Positions 7,319 to 14,388 of a DNA stretch of 16,074 nt are shown here, in pieces (position 1 is the stretch's first letter; each line of letters starts with the position of its first letter). The stretch covers positions 1-16,074 of the forward strand of contig JAJXYW010000013.1 in assembly GCA_021780415.1 (NCBI GenBank), read 5' to 3'. Made by a program: the position numbers and the translations under genes. The notes below the pieces were generated by a model. That model made no database searches, was not told the DNA's origin, and worked only from the letters and a program-made list of their open reading frames with translations. This DNA comes from Acidobacteriota bacterium (GTDB lineage Bacteria > Acidobacteriota > Terriglobia > Terriglobales > Acidobacteriaceae).

Positions 7319-7324
7319 TTGCTG

Positions 7325-8140
7325 CTACGGATTGGATGCGGGGGTGCTTGAGGAGGATCGTTGGCGGAGGGCTTCGTAGAGGAGGGTGGAGCCGGCTACG
7401 GCGGCATTGAGCGACTCAACCGCACATGGAATGTAAAGGCGAGCTTGCGCGAGAGCGAGGGCTGTGGCAGAGAGGCCTGCTCCTTCGTTGCCGATCATGA
7501 AGGCAGAGTGGGCGGCGAAGTTGGCTTCGAGAAGAGAGATGGAATCGAGGTGCTGGGCTACCGCTGCGTAGAGGGTGGTTCCCTGCTGCTGGAGTTGTTG
7601 CGCGATGCGTGCGAGAGGGGCGCGCACGATGGGCATGCGGAAGACGGAGCCGGCGGAGGCGCGGACGACCTTGGGGTTCCACTGGTTGGCGGTGTCGGGC
7701 GTGAGGAAGATCTGCTGCACGCCGAAGGCTTCGGCGGAGCGGAGGAGCGTGCCGAGGTTGCCGGGATCCTGAAGGCTTTCGAGGACGAGGTTGATGGACT
7801 GGGCACGGGACGCGGGCGGCGGGATGATGGGAATGAGGACGGTTGCGGCAATGCCCTGGGGAGAGGCGGTTTCGACGGCGCTGGCGAAGACATCGCGGCT
7901 GAGGGTAAGGGTGGTGGAGGCAGCGAGGCCGGCGAGCGAGGGACGCTGGAGGACGGATTCGCTGCCCTCGCGGAGGAAGAGGGTTTCGAGGGTGAGGCCG
8001 GAGCGGAGGGCCTCGGCGATGAGGTGCTCGCCTTCGAGGCCGAGGAGGTCGCCGGGCTGCGAGGCCTTGCCGCTGAAGGAAGCGCGCAGGACTTTGACGC
8101 GGGCGTTGGACTTGCTCGTGATGGGGGCGGATGAAGGCAT
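7325..8140 (-). CDS. SpoU/TrmH-family RNA 2'-O-methyltransferase
   Basis: The protein has 271 residues. The N-terminal substrate-binding part (LRASFSGKASQPGDLLGLEGEHLIAEALRSG, 18-48) is typical of TrmH/RlmB/TsnR enzymes. The C-terminal trefoil-knot SPOUT domain has motif 1 NLVLESLQDPGNLGTLLRSAEAFG (117-140), motif 2 MIGNEGAGLS (215-224) and motif 3 IPCAVESLNAAVAGSTLLYE (237-256). It should transfer a methyl group from SAM to a ribose 2'-hydroxyl in rRNA or tRNA; the exact nucleotide cannot be told. The frame is open upstream to 8749, but that part is antisense to tsaC and has shadow composition. ATG 8140 is where the family begins; no clear ribosome site precedes it. It is the upstream partner of rarA and diverges from tsaC. 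Confidence 0.92.
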   Translation of the reverse strand: MPSSAPITSKSNARVKVLRASFSGKASQPGDLLGLEGEHLIAEALRSGLTLETLFLREGSESVLQRPSLAGLAASTTLTLSRDVFASAVETASPQGIAATVLIPIIPPPASRAQSINLVLESLQDPGNLGTLLRSAEAFGVQQIFLTPDTANQWNPKVVRASAGSVFRMPIVRAPLARIAQQLQQQGTTLYAAVAQHLDSISLLEANFAAHSAFMIGNEGAGLSATALALAQARLYIPCAVESLNAAVAGSTLLYEALRQRSSSSTPASNP

Positions 8141-8251
8141 GATGCGTGCGATAAAAGGCGCTGAACCCAAGTGTACGCGCAGATTCGCCGAGGATTGTGC
8201 GGTGCGGGCTTCGCCGCGACCGAGCGAATGGGATAAAGTCATTGCTGGGAT

Positions 8252-8255
8252 GGAG
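8252..8255 (+). promoter_or_regulatory. Shine-Dalgarno that decides the tsaC start
   Basis: GGAG lies 5 nt before TTG 8261 and overlaps the alternative GTG at 8255. This favours initiation at the rare TTG codon. Confidence 0.45.
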
Positions 8256-8260
8256 TGACC

Positions 8261-8905
8261 TTGAACGCTGATGTGATTCGGATTCATCCGGACGAACCGG
8301 AACCTCGTTTGATCGCGCAGGTCGTTGAGTCGCTGCAACGCGGCAATGTGGTTGCGCTGCCGACGGATACGTTCTATGGGCTGGCGGTGGACCCTGTGAA
8401 CCTGCGGGCGGTGGAGCACATCTACGATTTGAAGACGCGGGCGCGGCACAAACCGCTTTCGCTGTTGATTTCGGATGTGGCGCAAGCGTATGAGCTGGCG
8501 CGGTCGATCGATAGCACCTTCGATAGGCTGGCGGAGAAGTTCTGGCCGGGGCCGCTGACGATTGTGGTGAAGGCAGGGAGCAAGCTGCCGCTGCGCGTGA
8601 CGGCGAATACCGGCAACGTTGCGTTGCGCGTGCCCGAGGCGCAGATCTGCAGGGCCGTGGTGAGTGCGCTGGGGCTGCCGATTACGGCGACGTCGGCGAA
8701 CCTGAGCGGGCAGCCGGAGTGCACGTATGCGGCGTGCGTGCGCGAACAATTTGGCGAAAAGATTCCGCTGATTGTGGATGGTGGGCCGACGGCGCGGTCA
8801 GTGGCGACAACCATTGTCGACTTGAGTGGCGGCGGAAACTCGTGGATGATTCTGCGCGAGGGAGCTATCCCTACGCATGAGATCGTGCTTGCGCTGCAGC
8901 ACTAA
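8261..8905 (+). CDS. tsaC: L-threonylcarbamoyladenylate synthase (TsaC/Sua5/YrdC)
   Basis: The protein has 214 residues from TTG 8261. It makes threonylcarbamoyl-AMP from threonine, bicarbonate and ATP, the first step of t6A at tRNA position 37 for ANN codons. Family signatures are VVALPTDTFYGLAVDP (30-45), the KTR...HKPLSLLI block (58-70), FWPGPLTIVVKA (94-105), GNVALRVPEA, LPITATSANLSGQPE (139-153) and the closing TIVDLSG...WMILREGAI (184-203). No Sua5 C-terminal domain is present, so it is the short bacterial form. Two starts are possible: GTG 8255 overlaps the GGAG at 8252-8255, while TTG 8261 has it 5 nt upstream and is preferred. The YdcF-like gene follows on the same strand. Confidence 0.93.
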   Translation: MNADVIRIHPDEPEPRLIAQVVESLQRGNVVALPTDTFYGLAVDPVNLRAVEHIYDLKTRARHKPLSLLISDVAQAYELARSIDSTFDRLAEKFWPGPLTIVVKAGSKLPLRVTANTGNVALRVPEAQICRAVVSALGLPITATSANLSGQPECTYAACVREQFGEKIPLIVDGGPTARSVATTIVDLSGGGNSWMILREGAIPTHEIVLALQH

Positions 8906-8980
8906 AATGAGATGCTTCGAGGAGAGAGGCTGAATTCTGCACAAGTGATCGCGGCATACTTAGAGCAGGTTCCGACACGC

Positions 8981-9652
8981 ATGAGTACAACACCGATCAC
9001 GACGGAGAGTCGTCCGCGCAGAGGCGTCCACTGGGTGCGCTGGCTGGTGGCAATGGTGCTGCTGATTTCGGTGGGATGGTTTACGTGGGTATATCGGCAG
9101 ATTGTGGCGACGGCCACGGTCGATAACGCGCAGCCGGCAGATGCGATTGCGGTGTTTGGAGCGGCGGAGTATGCAGGGCGGCCTTCGCCGGTGCTACACG
9201 CGCGGCTGGATAAGGCCGTGGCGCTGTATGACGAAGATATGGCGCCGGTGATTGTGACGCTCGGCGGCGGCTCGGATAAGGACTCGGGCAAGACCGAAGG
9301 CGGAGTGGGGCGTGACTATCTGCTGGCCAATGGTGTGCCGTTCGACAGGATTATTGCTGAGACCAAGTCGTTCGATACCGAGCAACAGGTGGAAAGTCTG
9401 GCTCGGATTGCGGCGCGAGAACACTTCCACCACGTGATCGTGGTGAGCGATGGGACGCACCTGTTTCGGATTGCGCTGCTGTGCAGGCGCGCGGGGCTGG
9501 AGGTGTATACGTCGCCGCGCGCGCCGCTGGGACACATCGACGATCTCGACGCGGCGGCGCGGGTGACGCACGAGATGCTGAGCTATACGGCGCTGCGGAT
9601 GAACCTGCATGCGAGCTGGGTGCATCTGTGGCTGAATGGCCGGACGGGCTGA
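8981..9652 (+). CDS. YdcF/SanA-like DUF218 membrane protein
   Basis: The protein has 223 residues from ATG 8981. It has a short cytoplasmic tail, one membrane span at about 19-37 (VRWLVAMVLLISVGWFTWV) and a DUF218 domain facing outward. The domain shows ADAIAVFGAAEYAGRPSPVLHARLDKAVALY (53-83), the glycine-rich VIVTLGGGSDKD (90-101), the acidic and threonine-rich ETKSFDTEQQVESL (127-140) and VIVVSDGTHLFRIALLCRRAGL (152-173). Relatives (SanA, ElyC, YdcF) affect envelope permeability and peptidoglycan lipid-carrier use, but the reaction is unknown. Upstream ATG 8912 and GTG 8945 are in frame; they lack normally spaced ribosome sites, and a TAAAAT at 8903-8908 would place transcription start after 8912. 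The start is therefore uncertain; the stop is not. Confidence 0.82.
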   Translation: MSTTPITTESRPRRGVHWVRWLVAMVLLISVGWFTWVYRQIVATATVDNAQPADAIAVFGAAEYAGRPSPVLHARLDKAVALYDEDMAPVIVTLGGGSDKDSGKTEGGVGRDYLLANGVPFDRIIAETKSFDTEQQVESLARIAAREHFHHVIVVSDGTHLFRIALLCRRAGLEVYTSPRAPLGHIDDLDAAARVTHEMLSYTALRMNLHASWVHLWLNGRTG

Positions 9653-9670
9653 GAACTAGTCTTAAGCTAC

Positions 9671-10799
9671 CTATTCCTCTTCGTCGGCGATAGGTGCGGG
9701 GACGCCGCCTTCCCTGCGCATGCGGAGATAGCCACGGATGAAGGGCTCGAGTGCGCCGTCGAGGACCTTGTCGACGTCGCCGACTTCGACGCGCGTGCGT
9801 AGATCCTTTGCCATGCGATAGGGCTGCAGGACGTAGCTGCGAATCTGTGAGCCGAACTTGATGTCGAGCTTGGAGTCCTCGAGCTTGCGGCTGATGGCCT
9901 TCTTCTTGTCGAGCTCGTACTCGTAGAGCTTGGAGCGCATCATCTTCATGGCGCGGTCCTTGTTCTTATGCTGCGAGCGTTCGTTCTGGCAGCCGGTGAC
10001 GAGGCCCGTGGGGAGATGCGTGATGCGGACCGCGGAGTCGGTGGTATTGACGTGCTGGCCGCCCTTGCCGCCGGAGCGGTAGGTGTCGATGCGCAGGTCT
10101 TCGGGCTTGATGTCGATGACGATGGTGTCGTCGATTTCGGGTGAGACGAAAACGCTGGCGAAGCTGGTGTGGCGGCGCTTGGCGGAGTCGAAGGGCGAGA
10201 TGCGGACGAGACGATGGACGCCAGTTTCGCCGCTGAGGAGGCCGAAGGCGAAGTCACCGTTGATGGTGAAGGTGGCGGACTTGATGCCGGCTTCGTCGCC
10301 GTCCTGAATCTCGTTGATCTCTACCTTGAAGCCCTGGCGCTCAGCCCAGCGAATGTACATGCGCATGAGCATCTCGGCCCAGTCCTGGCTCTCGGTGCCG
10401 CCGGCGCCGGGGTGCACGGTGACGATGGCGTTGAGCGGGTCGGTGTCGCCGGAGAGCATGGTTTTGGATTCGAGCGCGTCGGCGAACTCGACCAGCGCGG
10501 GGATCTCGCGGGTGAGGTCAGGCTCGGTGTTTTCGCCTTCACGGGCTAGCTCGAAGTAGGCCTCGATGTCATCGGAGCGGCGAGCGAGTTCGGCGTCGTC
10601 GGCGAGGAGGGTTTCGAGACGCTTGCGCTCGCGCATGAGGGGCTGTGACCTGGCGGCGTCGGCCCAGACGGATGGGTCGGAGATCTTCTGCTCGACGGCA
10701 GCTAACTCGGTCTTGAGGCGGGAGGAGTCAAAGATACTCCCGCAGCTCGCGTATTTTTTCGCGGACCGGGGAGTAGGTGAATTCGAGATCGCTCAGCAT
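9671..10799 (-). CDS. prfB: Peptide chain release factor 2, with programmed +1 frameshift
   Basis: RF2 reads UGA and UAA and triggers hydrolysis of peptidyl-tRNA. Translation from ATG 10799 gives 23 residues (MLSDLEFTYSPVREKIRELR, then EYL) and meets TGA at 10730-10728. A +1 slip on CTT continues with DSSRLKTELAAVEQKI and gives a 375-residue protein. In that numbering the stop-codon recognition motif SPF is at 201-203 and the catalytic GGQ at 246-248, close to the E. coli positions. RF2-type SPF, rather than the RF1 PxT motif, settles identity. The gene begins 4 nt after the lnt stop, so the two form an operon. It ends 18 nt from the convergent YdcF-like gene with no hairpin terminator visible between them. 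Annotation pipelines that ignore the slip would start it at 10636. Confidence 0.96.
10727..10742 (-). promoter_or_regulatory. prfB programmed +1 frameshift signal
   Basis: On the - strand the site reads CGGGAG TAT CTT TGA C. It combines an internal Shine-Dalgarno-like purine run, the usual 3-nt spacer, the slippery CTT codon, and the weak stop context TGAC. This is the autoregulatory arrangement known from E. coli: low RF2 slows termination at UGA and raises frameshifting into the full-length frame. Confidence 0.95.
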
Positions 10800-10803
10800 G
10801 GAT

Positions 10804-12423
10804 CTAGTTTACTTGGGTTTGCGTTGTAAATCTTTTGCGGGTAAGTCCGAGTGCGAGCAAGAGCGAGGTTACGAGGGCGCAGAGCCAGGCAAACCAGTCG
10901 CCGTGGCGGCTGTAGAAGGTGATGTCGCTTTCGTAGCCGAAGGGGACCTGGACCGAGGTGCGGATGTAGCGCGGTATGGTTTCGGTGATGCGGCCGCGGG
11001 GGTCGATAACGGCGGTGATGCCGGTGTTGGTGGCGCGAAGGACCCAGCGGTGGTTCTCGATGGCGCGCATGCGAACCATGTCGAGATGCTCCCAGGGGGC
11101 GCTGGTATCGCCGTACCAGCCATCGTCGGAGATATTCACTAATACCTTCGCACCCTGCAACGGGAAGCGGCGAAGGTCATCCCCGAAGATCGATTCATAA
11201 CATATAAAGGTGCCGTATTTTTTATCGCCCACGGTAAAGACGGTGCGACGAGTTCCGGGAATAAAGATGAGATCGTCGAGCAGATTCCCTACAAAGAAAA
11301 ATAGTGGCTTGTAAGGAGTGTATTCGCCGAATGGGACAAGGTGCATCTTGTCGTAGCGGCCCGCGTAACTTCCATCCGGGAGAAAAAAGCTGGCTGAGTT
11401 ATAGAGCCTTGGGTGGCCATGATCGTAGGTGGCGACGGTGACATCATTGACGATGACCGCGGCGTTGGCTTGCTGCGCGAGCGTGCTGATGGCCTGGCGC
11501 AGAACGGGATCATTGTCGTAAAAATCGGTGGGAGCTTCGGGCCAGATGATGATTTGCGAGCGCTCGTTGAGGGGTGTTCCGTATAGTTCTTGGTCCCGAC
11601 TGGTAAGTCCGATCACAGGATGCAGGCTAAGTTGCGAGAAGGAGTCGAGCATCTGCTGCCGGGTCTCGACGCGACCAGTTGCTTCGCTTCCGACACTTAG
11701 ATTCTCCTGCAGGAGGGTGGCAACGGACTGGGTGGGTTCGGGCACGTCGAAGCGATTGCGCGCGACGGCGACGGTAGCTAAAAGAACGAAAATTGCGGCG
11801 GCGGCGGCAGGCAGAAACTTCGCGCGGAGGAGCGTGGTTGCAGGACGCAGGAGCCAGAGCGCATTGACGGCGGCGATCACGAAGGAAATCCCCATGACAC
11901 CGGTCCAGGGAGCGAGCCGAGTGAGGGTGAGGTTGTCGACCTGCACGTAACCTAGAAGGTCCCAGGGGAAACCGGTGATGCGGGCGCGGGCTAACTCAAC
12001 GGCTACCCAAAGAAATGGAATGGCAAGGAGTACGACGGTGCGGGAGTAGCGCAAGCGCAGGGTGCCTACCAAGGCTCCGAAGAGTGCCTGATAGAGGCCG
12101 AGGTAGAGGGAAAAAAGAATAAGAATTCCCAGCGATGCGACGGCGGGAATGCTCGCATAGATATGCATCGTGCGGTAGATCCAGTAACAATTTCCGGCAT
12201 ACCAGACGACCCCGGAAAAGTAGGCGAGAAGGGCCGCCGGATAAGGGCGGAGTGGCTTTCCGGCACGATTGCAGCTAAGTAATGCATAGAGCAGCGGCAC
12301 CAGGCAGAACCAGCACAACGCTCTGCGCCAGAGAGGCACAGGGCCAGCAATGGAAAACGGTAATATCTGCAAGAAGGAGGAAAGTAGGGCCAAAGCCCAT
12401 AGCCGCGGGGGAATCAATCGCAT
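10804..12423 (-). CDS. lnt: Apolipoprotein N-acyltransferase
   Basis: The protein has 539 residues and is an inner-membrane enzyme that adds the third acyl chain to lipoproteins. The N-terminal half has about six hydrophobic spans (within about 8-225). The nitrilase-like domain (about 232-490) shows the catalytic triad E296 (IIWPEAPTDF), K359 (GRYDKMHLVPFGEYTP) and C408 (FICYESIF), with the supporting LVNISDDGWYGDTSAPWEHL. A final membrane span lies at about 508-527, followed by a basic tail. The lipoprotein at 1446-2882 would be one of its substrates. The start ATG at 12423 lacks an obvious Shine-Dalgarno. It is followed after 4 nt by prfB. Family and activity are well supported. Confidence 0.95.
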   Translation of the reverse strand: MRLIPPRLWALALLSSFLQILPFSIAGPVPLWRRALCWFCLVPLLYALLSCNRAGKPLRPYPAALLAYFSGVVWYAGNCYWIYRTMHIYASIPAVASLGILILFSLYLGLYQALFGALVGTLRLRYSRTVVLLAIPFLWVAVELARARITGFPWDLLGYVQVDNLTLTRLAPWTGVMGISFVIAAVNALWLLRPATTLLRAKFLPAAAAAIFVLLATVAVARNRFDVPEPTQSVATLLQENLSVGSEATGRVETRQQMLDSFSQLSLHPVIGLTSRDQELYGTPLNERSQIIIWPEAPTDFYDNDPVLRQAISTLAQQANAAVIVNDVTVATYDHGHPRLYNSASFFLPDGSYAGRYDKMHLVPFGEYTPYKPLFFFVGNLLDDLIFIPGTRRTVFTVGDKKYGTFICYESIFGDDLRRFPLQGAKVLVNISDDGWYGDTSAPWEHLDMVRMRAIENHRWVLRATNTGITAVIDPRGRITETIPRYIRTSVQVPFGYESDITFYSRHGDWFAWLCALVTSLLLALGLTRKRFTTQTQVN

Positions 12424-12566
12424 CGCTATGAGTCTAGCATCGCAGGTGGAATAAATTATTTGCTGCGCAGAAAGGCAGCTGTGCGCAGTTGAGGTGCATC
12501 CAATTTATAACATTGAGCTAGTCCATCAAGGTACATCAATTCAAGGAATAAATAAAATAGATTGAT

Positions 12567-12594
12567 TTGCAGGAAAGCTAAATAGAACTATAGA
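12567..12594 (+). promoter_or_regulatory. Candidate sigma-70 promoter for the H1-like gene
   Basis: TTGCAG (12567-12572) and TATAGA (12589-12594) are separated by 16 bp within the AT-rich gap. Transcription would start near 12601, leaving a leader of about 60 nt. Confidence 0.35.
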
Positions 12595-12647
12595 ATTCAA
12601 CATGTTGCGGAAATGCTCAAGAAATTTCAGAGATGAGCAACCATGGA

Positions 12648-12654
12648 AAGGAAG
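12648..12654 (+). promoter_or_regulatory. Shine-Dalgarno that decides the start of the H1-like gene
   Basis: AAGGAAG lies 6 nt before ATG 12661. The upstream in-frame ATG at 12643 would place this purine run inside the coding region and has only a weak site of its own. Confidence 0.6.
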
Positions 12655-12660
12655 TACCAG

Positions 12661-13038
12661 ATGGACGTTAGCAAGATTATTGCTGAAATAGATGCGCAGA
12701 TCGCCCCGTTGCAGCAAGCACGGGCAGTACTGCTGGGTTTGAGTGAGAATACTGCGGTGGCAAAACCGCGTCGTGGCCGCCCCAAGGGAAGCACGAACGC
12801 AGCGAAGCCAGCAGCGGTGAAGGTAGCCAAGCCCTCCAAGCGGAAGCGTAACCTGAGCCCCGAGGGACGGAAGCGCATTGCCGAGGCGATGAAGCGTCGC
12901 TGGGCCGAACGCCGCAATGATGCTCCCAAGGCGGCGAAGAAGGTTGCGGCAAAGAAAGTAGCTGCTCCGAAAAAAGAAGCAGGCGCACCAAAGAAGGAAG
13001 TAGCTGCACCAAAGAAGGAAGCCGCCGCGAAGAAGTAG
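12661..13038 (+). CDS. Small basic AT-hook / histone H1-like DNA-binding protein
   Basis: The protein has 125 residues from ATG 12661 (131 from ATG 12643). Residues 1-27 (MDVSKIIAEIDAQIAPLQQA and onward) form an amphipathic helix likely to self-associate. Residues 36-44 (PRRGRPKGS) are an AT-hook with the GRP core for minor-groove binding. Residues 64-85 (NLSPEGRKRIAEAMKRRWAERR) are a basic helix seen in many bacterial AT-hook proteins. The tail 88-125 is lysine/alanine/proline rich, with APKKE units like eukaryotic H1 tails. It probably acts as a nucleoid-associated protein that prefers AT-rich DNA; its own upstream region is such a tract, so autoregulation is possible. No enzymatic motif is present. 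It ends at a clear rho-independent terminator, so it is monocistronic. Confidence 0.8.
   Translation: MDVSKIIAEIDAQIAPLQQARAVLLGLSENTAVAKPRRGRPKGSTNAAKPAAVKVAKPSKRKRNLSPEGRKRIAEAMKRRWAERRNDAPKAAKKVAAKKVAAPKKEAGAPKKEVAAPKKEAAAKK
12985..13021 (+). repeat. 21-bp direct repeat coding the APKKE tail units
   Basis: GCACCAAAGAAGGAAG occurs at 12985-13000 and again at 13006-13021, a period of 21 bp or seven residues. It encodes successive APKKE-V/A-A units and shows recent unit duplication. Confidence 0.7.
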
Positions 13039-13070
13039 CCTTGCTTATCTGAGTTTCAGGGAAGGAAAGA

Positions 13071-13096
13071 GGAGCTATCTGAGATAGCCCTTTTTT
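13071..13096 (+). terminator. Rho-independent terminator of the H1-like gene
   Basis: GCTATC (13074-13079), loop TGA, GATAGC (13083-13088), then CC and six T residues (13091-13096). It lies 36 nt after the stop codon. On the - strand only a weak pyrimidine run follows the hairpin. The remaining bases to 13163 hold a small hairpin (CACGC/GCGTG at 13123-13136) without a T-tract. Confidence 0.85.
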
Positions 13097-13163
13097 CGCG
13101 TCTATTTTGGCTTTGTATATTGCACGCTTGCGCGTGAGGGCTTCTGGATGGGTGTAAGGCAGG

Positions 13164-13808
13164 TCAGCGGACCGCGATGACTTCTCGCACGTTATCTTTT
13201 CCGAGAAAGAATCGAAAGCTGCTGTAGCCTTCGAAAAACTTCTCAACCTGGCGCGTCTGGTAGACCTTGCGGACTGGGAACGATCCACTGTCGAGCGCGA
13301 GGAGGTCGTCGGCGTCGGCAAGTTGAAAGCGCGCGAAGGCAGTTTCGGGGCCTTCGAGACGACCGTGAAAGAATGCCAGCAGCATGCCGTTGGGACGCAG
13401 CACCTTGCGCAACCGCGCGAAGAGCGCGGGCACCATCTCCGGCGGGAGATAGTTGGCGGTGTCCCACAGGAGAATGACGTCGAAGGTGCGACCGGAGAAG
13501 TCGAGATTAGCGGCGATGAAGCTATCGACATCAAACTCAGGCTCGGTGTCCTTGGGGTCGAAGAGTTGCACGGGCTTAAGCCACTCGGGGCGGGTTGCGT
13601 CCTGGACGATGTTGGCCATGTAGACGCTGTGGCCGCGCGAGGTGAGGTAGTTGATGTTGGCGGGCGACGTGGTTCCGAAGTCGAGGACGCGGAGGGATTG
13701 AGTCTGCTCGAGATAGGTCCGCACCTCGACCCAGCCACGGGAGTGGCGGGGTGGCCGCTCGGAAGAATGCGCGGTGGATCCGCGCTCTTTTTTAAACATC
13801 CCAAACAT
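13164..13808 (-). CDS. Class I SAM-dependent methyltransferase (substrate unknown)
   Basis: The protein has 214 residues. The Rossmann-type methyltransferase fold is indicated by LRVLDFGTTSPANINYLTSRGHSVYMANI (39-67), by FDVILLWDTANYLPPEMVPALFARLRKVLRPNGMLLAFFHG in the middle, and by the closing beta region FRFFLGKDNVREVIAVR. Motif I is degenerate: the usual D/E-x-G-x-G-x-G appears as DFGTTSPAN, so SAM binding may be weakened or altered. The basic N-terminus (MFGMFKKERGSTAHSS) looks flexible. GGAG lies 9 nt upstream of the ATG at 13808. The gene begins 27 nt after the bactofilin stop on the same strand, implying co-expression. No specific substrate can be assigned. Confidence 0.78.
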   Translation of the reverse strand: MFGMFKKERGSTAHSSERPPRHSRGWVEVRTYLEQTQSLRVLDFGTTSPANINYLTSRGHSVYMANIVQDATRPEWLKPVQLFDPKDTEPEFDVDSFIAANLDFSGRTFDVILLWDTANYLPPEMVPALFARLRKVLRPNGMLLAFFHGRLEGPETAFARFQLADADDLLALDSGSFPVRKVYQTRQVEKFFEGYSSFRFFLGKDNVREVIAVR

Positions 13809-13835
13809 GGCTGTGATCTCCGCTGCAACTTCGGC

Positions 13836-14225
13836 TCAGGCGTGGTTGCCCTCGTGCGCTGCGCCCCCACCGGGTGACGCAGGAAATGGTTCATTGGCGC
13901 GGGATGGATCGACGCCACCACGCAGCGTGGCTCCCTCTTCTATGGACAGGCGAGTGGCGTAGATGTCACCAAGGACTACGGCACCATCGCGCAGTTCAAC
14001 GCGGCCAGTGGCACGAATTTCTCCCTCTATATGACCGGCGATGACAAGGTCCTGCGCCAAAATGATGGCATGGACACGGCCTTCGGCACGCACGGTAAGG
14101 CGTGCTCCGGGAAGACGTATCACGCCATCAACCTCGCCGTCGATCAGCAGATCGGTTGAGCCGGAAATTTCGCCGCGAAATTTAATCTCGCGGCCAATGA
14201 CAGTTGCACCTTCGGTCGGAATCAT
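13836..14225 (-). CDS. Bactofilin (polymer-forming cytoskeletal protein)
   Basis: The protein has 129 residues from ATG 14225. The core (about 8-105) is a bactofilin right-handed beta-helix: IGREIKFRGEISGSTDLLIDGEVDGVI, then turns with repeating G-x-hydrophobic periodicity (LTVRAEGRVHAIILAQDLVIAGHIEGEIRATGRVELRDGAVVLGDI in two overlapping stretches) ending SIEEGATLRGGV. The tail (106-129) is proline/glycine rich and disordered. Bactofilins polymerise without nucleotide and scaffold envelope growth, stalks or chromosome-segregation proteins. The frame is open upstream to 14309, but the conserved domain starts here and the upstream residues have no domain character. The methyltransferase gene follows after 27 nt. 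The leader lacks a well-placed Shine-Dalgarno. Confidence 0.88.
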   Translation of the reverse strand: MIPTEGATVIGREIKFRGEISGSTDLLIDGEVDGVIRLPGARLTVRAEGRVHAIILAQDLVIAGHIEGEIRATGRVELRDGAVVLGDIYATRLSIEEGATLRGGVDPSRANEPFPASPGGGAAHEGNHA

Positions 14226-14388
14226 AAAAATAGGGCCGCTCCATGGCCGAGGGAGCGCGGTCGTCACGCATCCCGGGTAATAAGCCCGACTATAAACTAA
14301 GCGGGTCAACGCGACATAATCGACGACGATGGGGGCACCATGCGTCTAACGTGGTGAGGATGCTGCTGGCGATACCGAAACCGGTGAG

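Larger units (their letters stand above)
12424..12660. other. AT-rich intergenic region between divergent lnt and the H1-like gene
   Basis: About 237 nt without a gene, clearly richer in A and T than its flanks. It contains an inverted repeat CTGCGCA (12463-12469) / TGCGCAG (12482-12488) with a 12-nt loop and no T-tract, and an imperfect direct repeat (AGGTGCATCCAATT at 12492 and AGGTACATCAATT at 12529). It also holds a candidate promoter for the downstream gene. I see no tRNA or conserved riboswitch. Confidence 0.5.

Noticed and set aside
6263..8134. Long + strand frames (350 and 257 codons) opposite rarA and the RNA methyltransferase
   Set aside because: Glycine/glutamate/valine-rich composition without motifs, mirroring well-supported genes on the - strand.
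8141..8749. N-terminal extension of the SpoU-type methyltransferase to 8749
   Set aside because: The extra 203 residues are arginine/glutamine-rich and antisense to tsaC. The family domain begins at ATG 8140.
12677..13921. A 414-codon - strand frame across the H1-like, methyltransferase and bactofilin region
   Set aside because: Low-complexity serine/proline/arginine translation that crosses a terminator and two well-supported genes in other frames.
14264..14309. A promoter for bactofilin from TTGACC and TATAGT on the - strand
   Set aside because: The two hexamers are only about 9 bp apart, too close for one sigma-70 promoter, and no other -10 sits at 16-18 bp from TTGACC.
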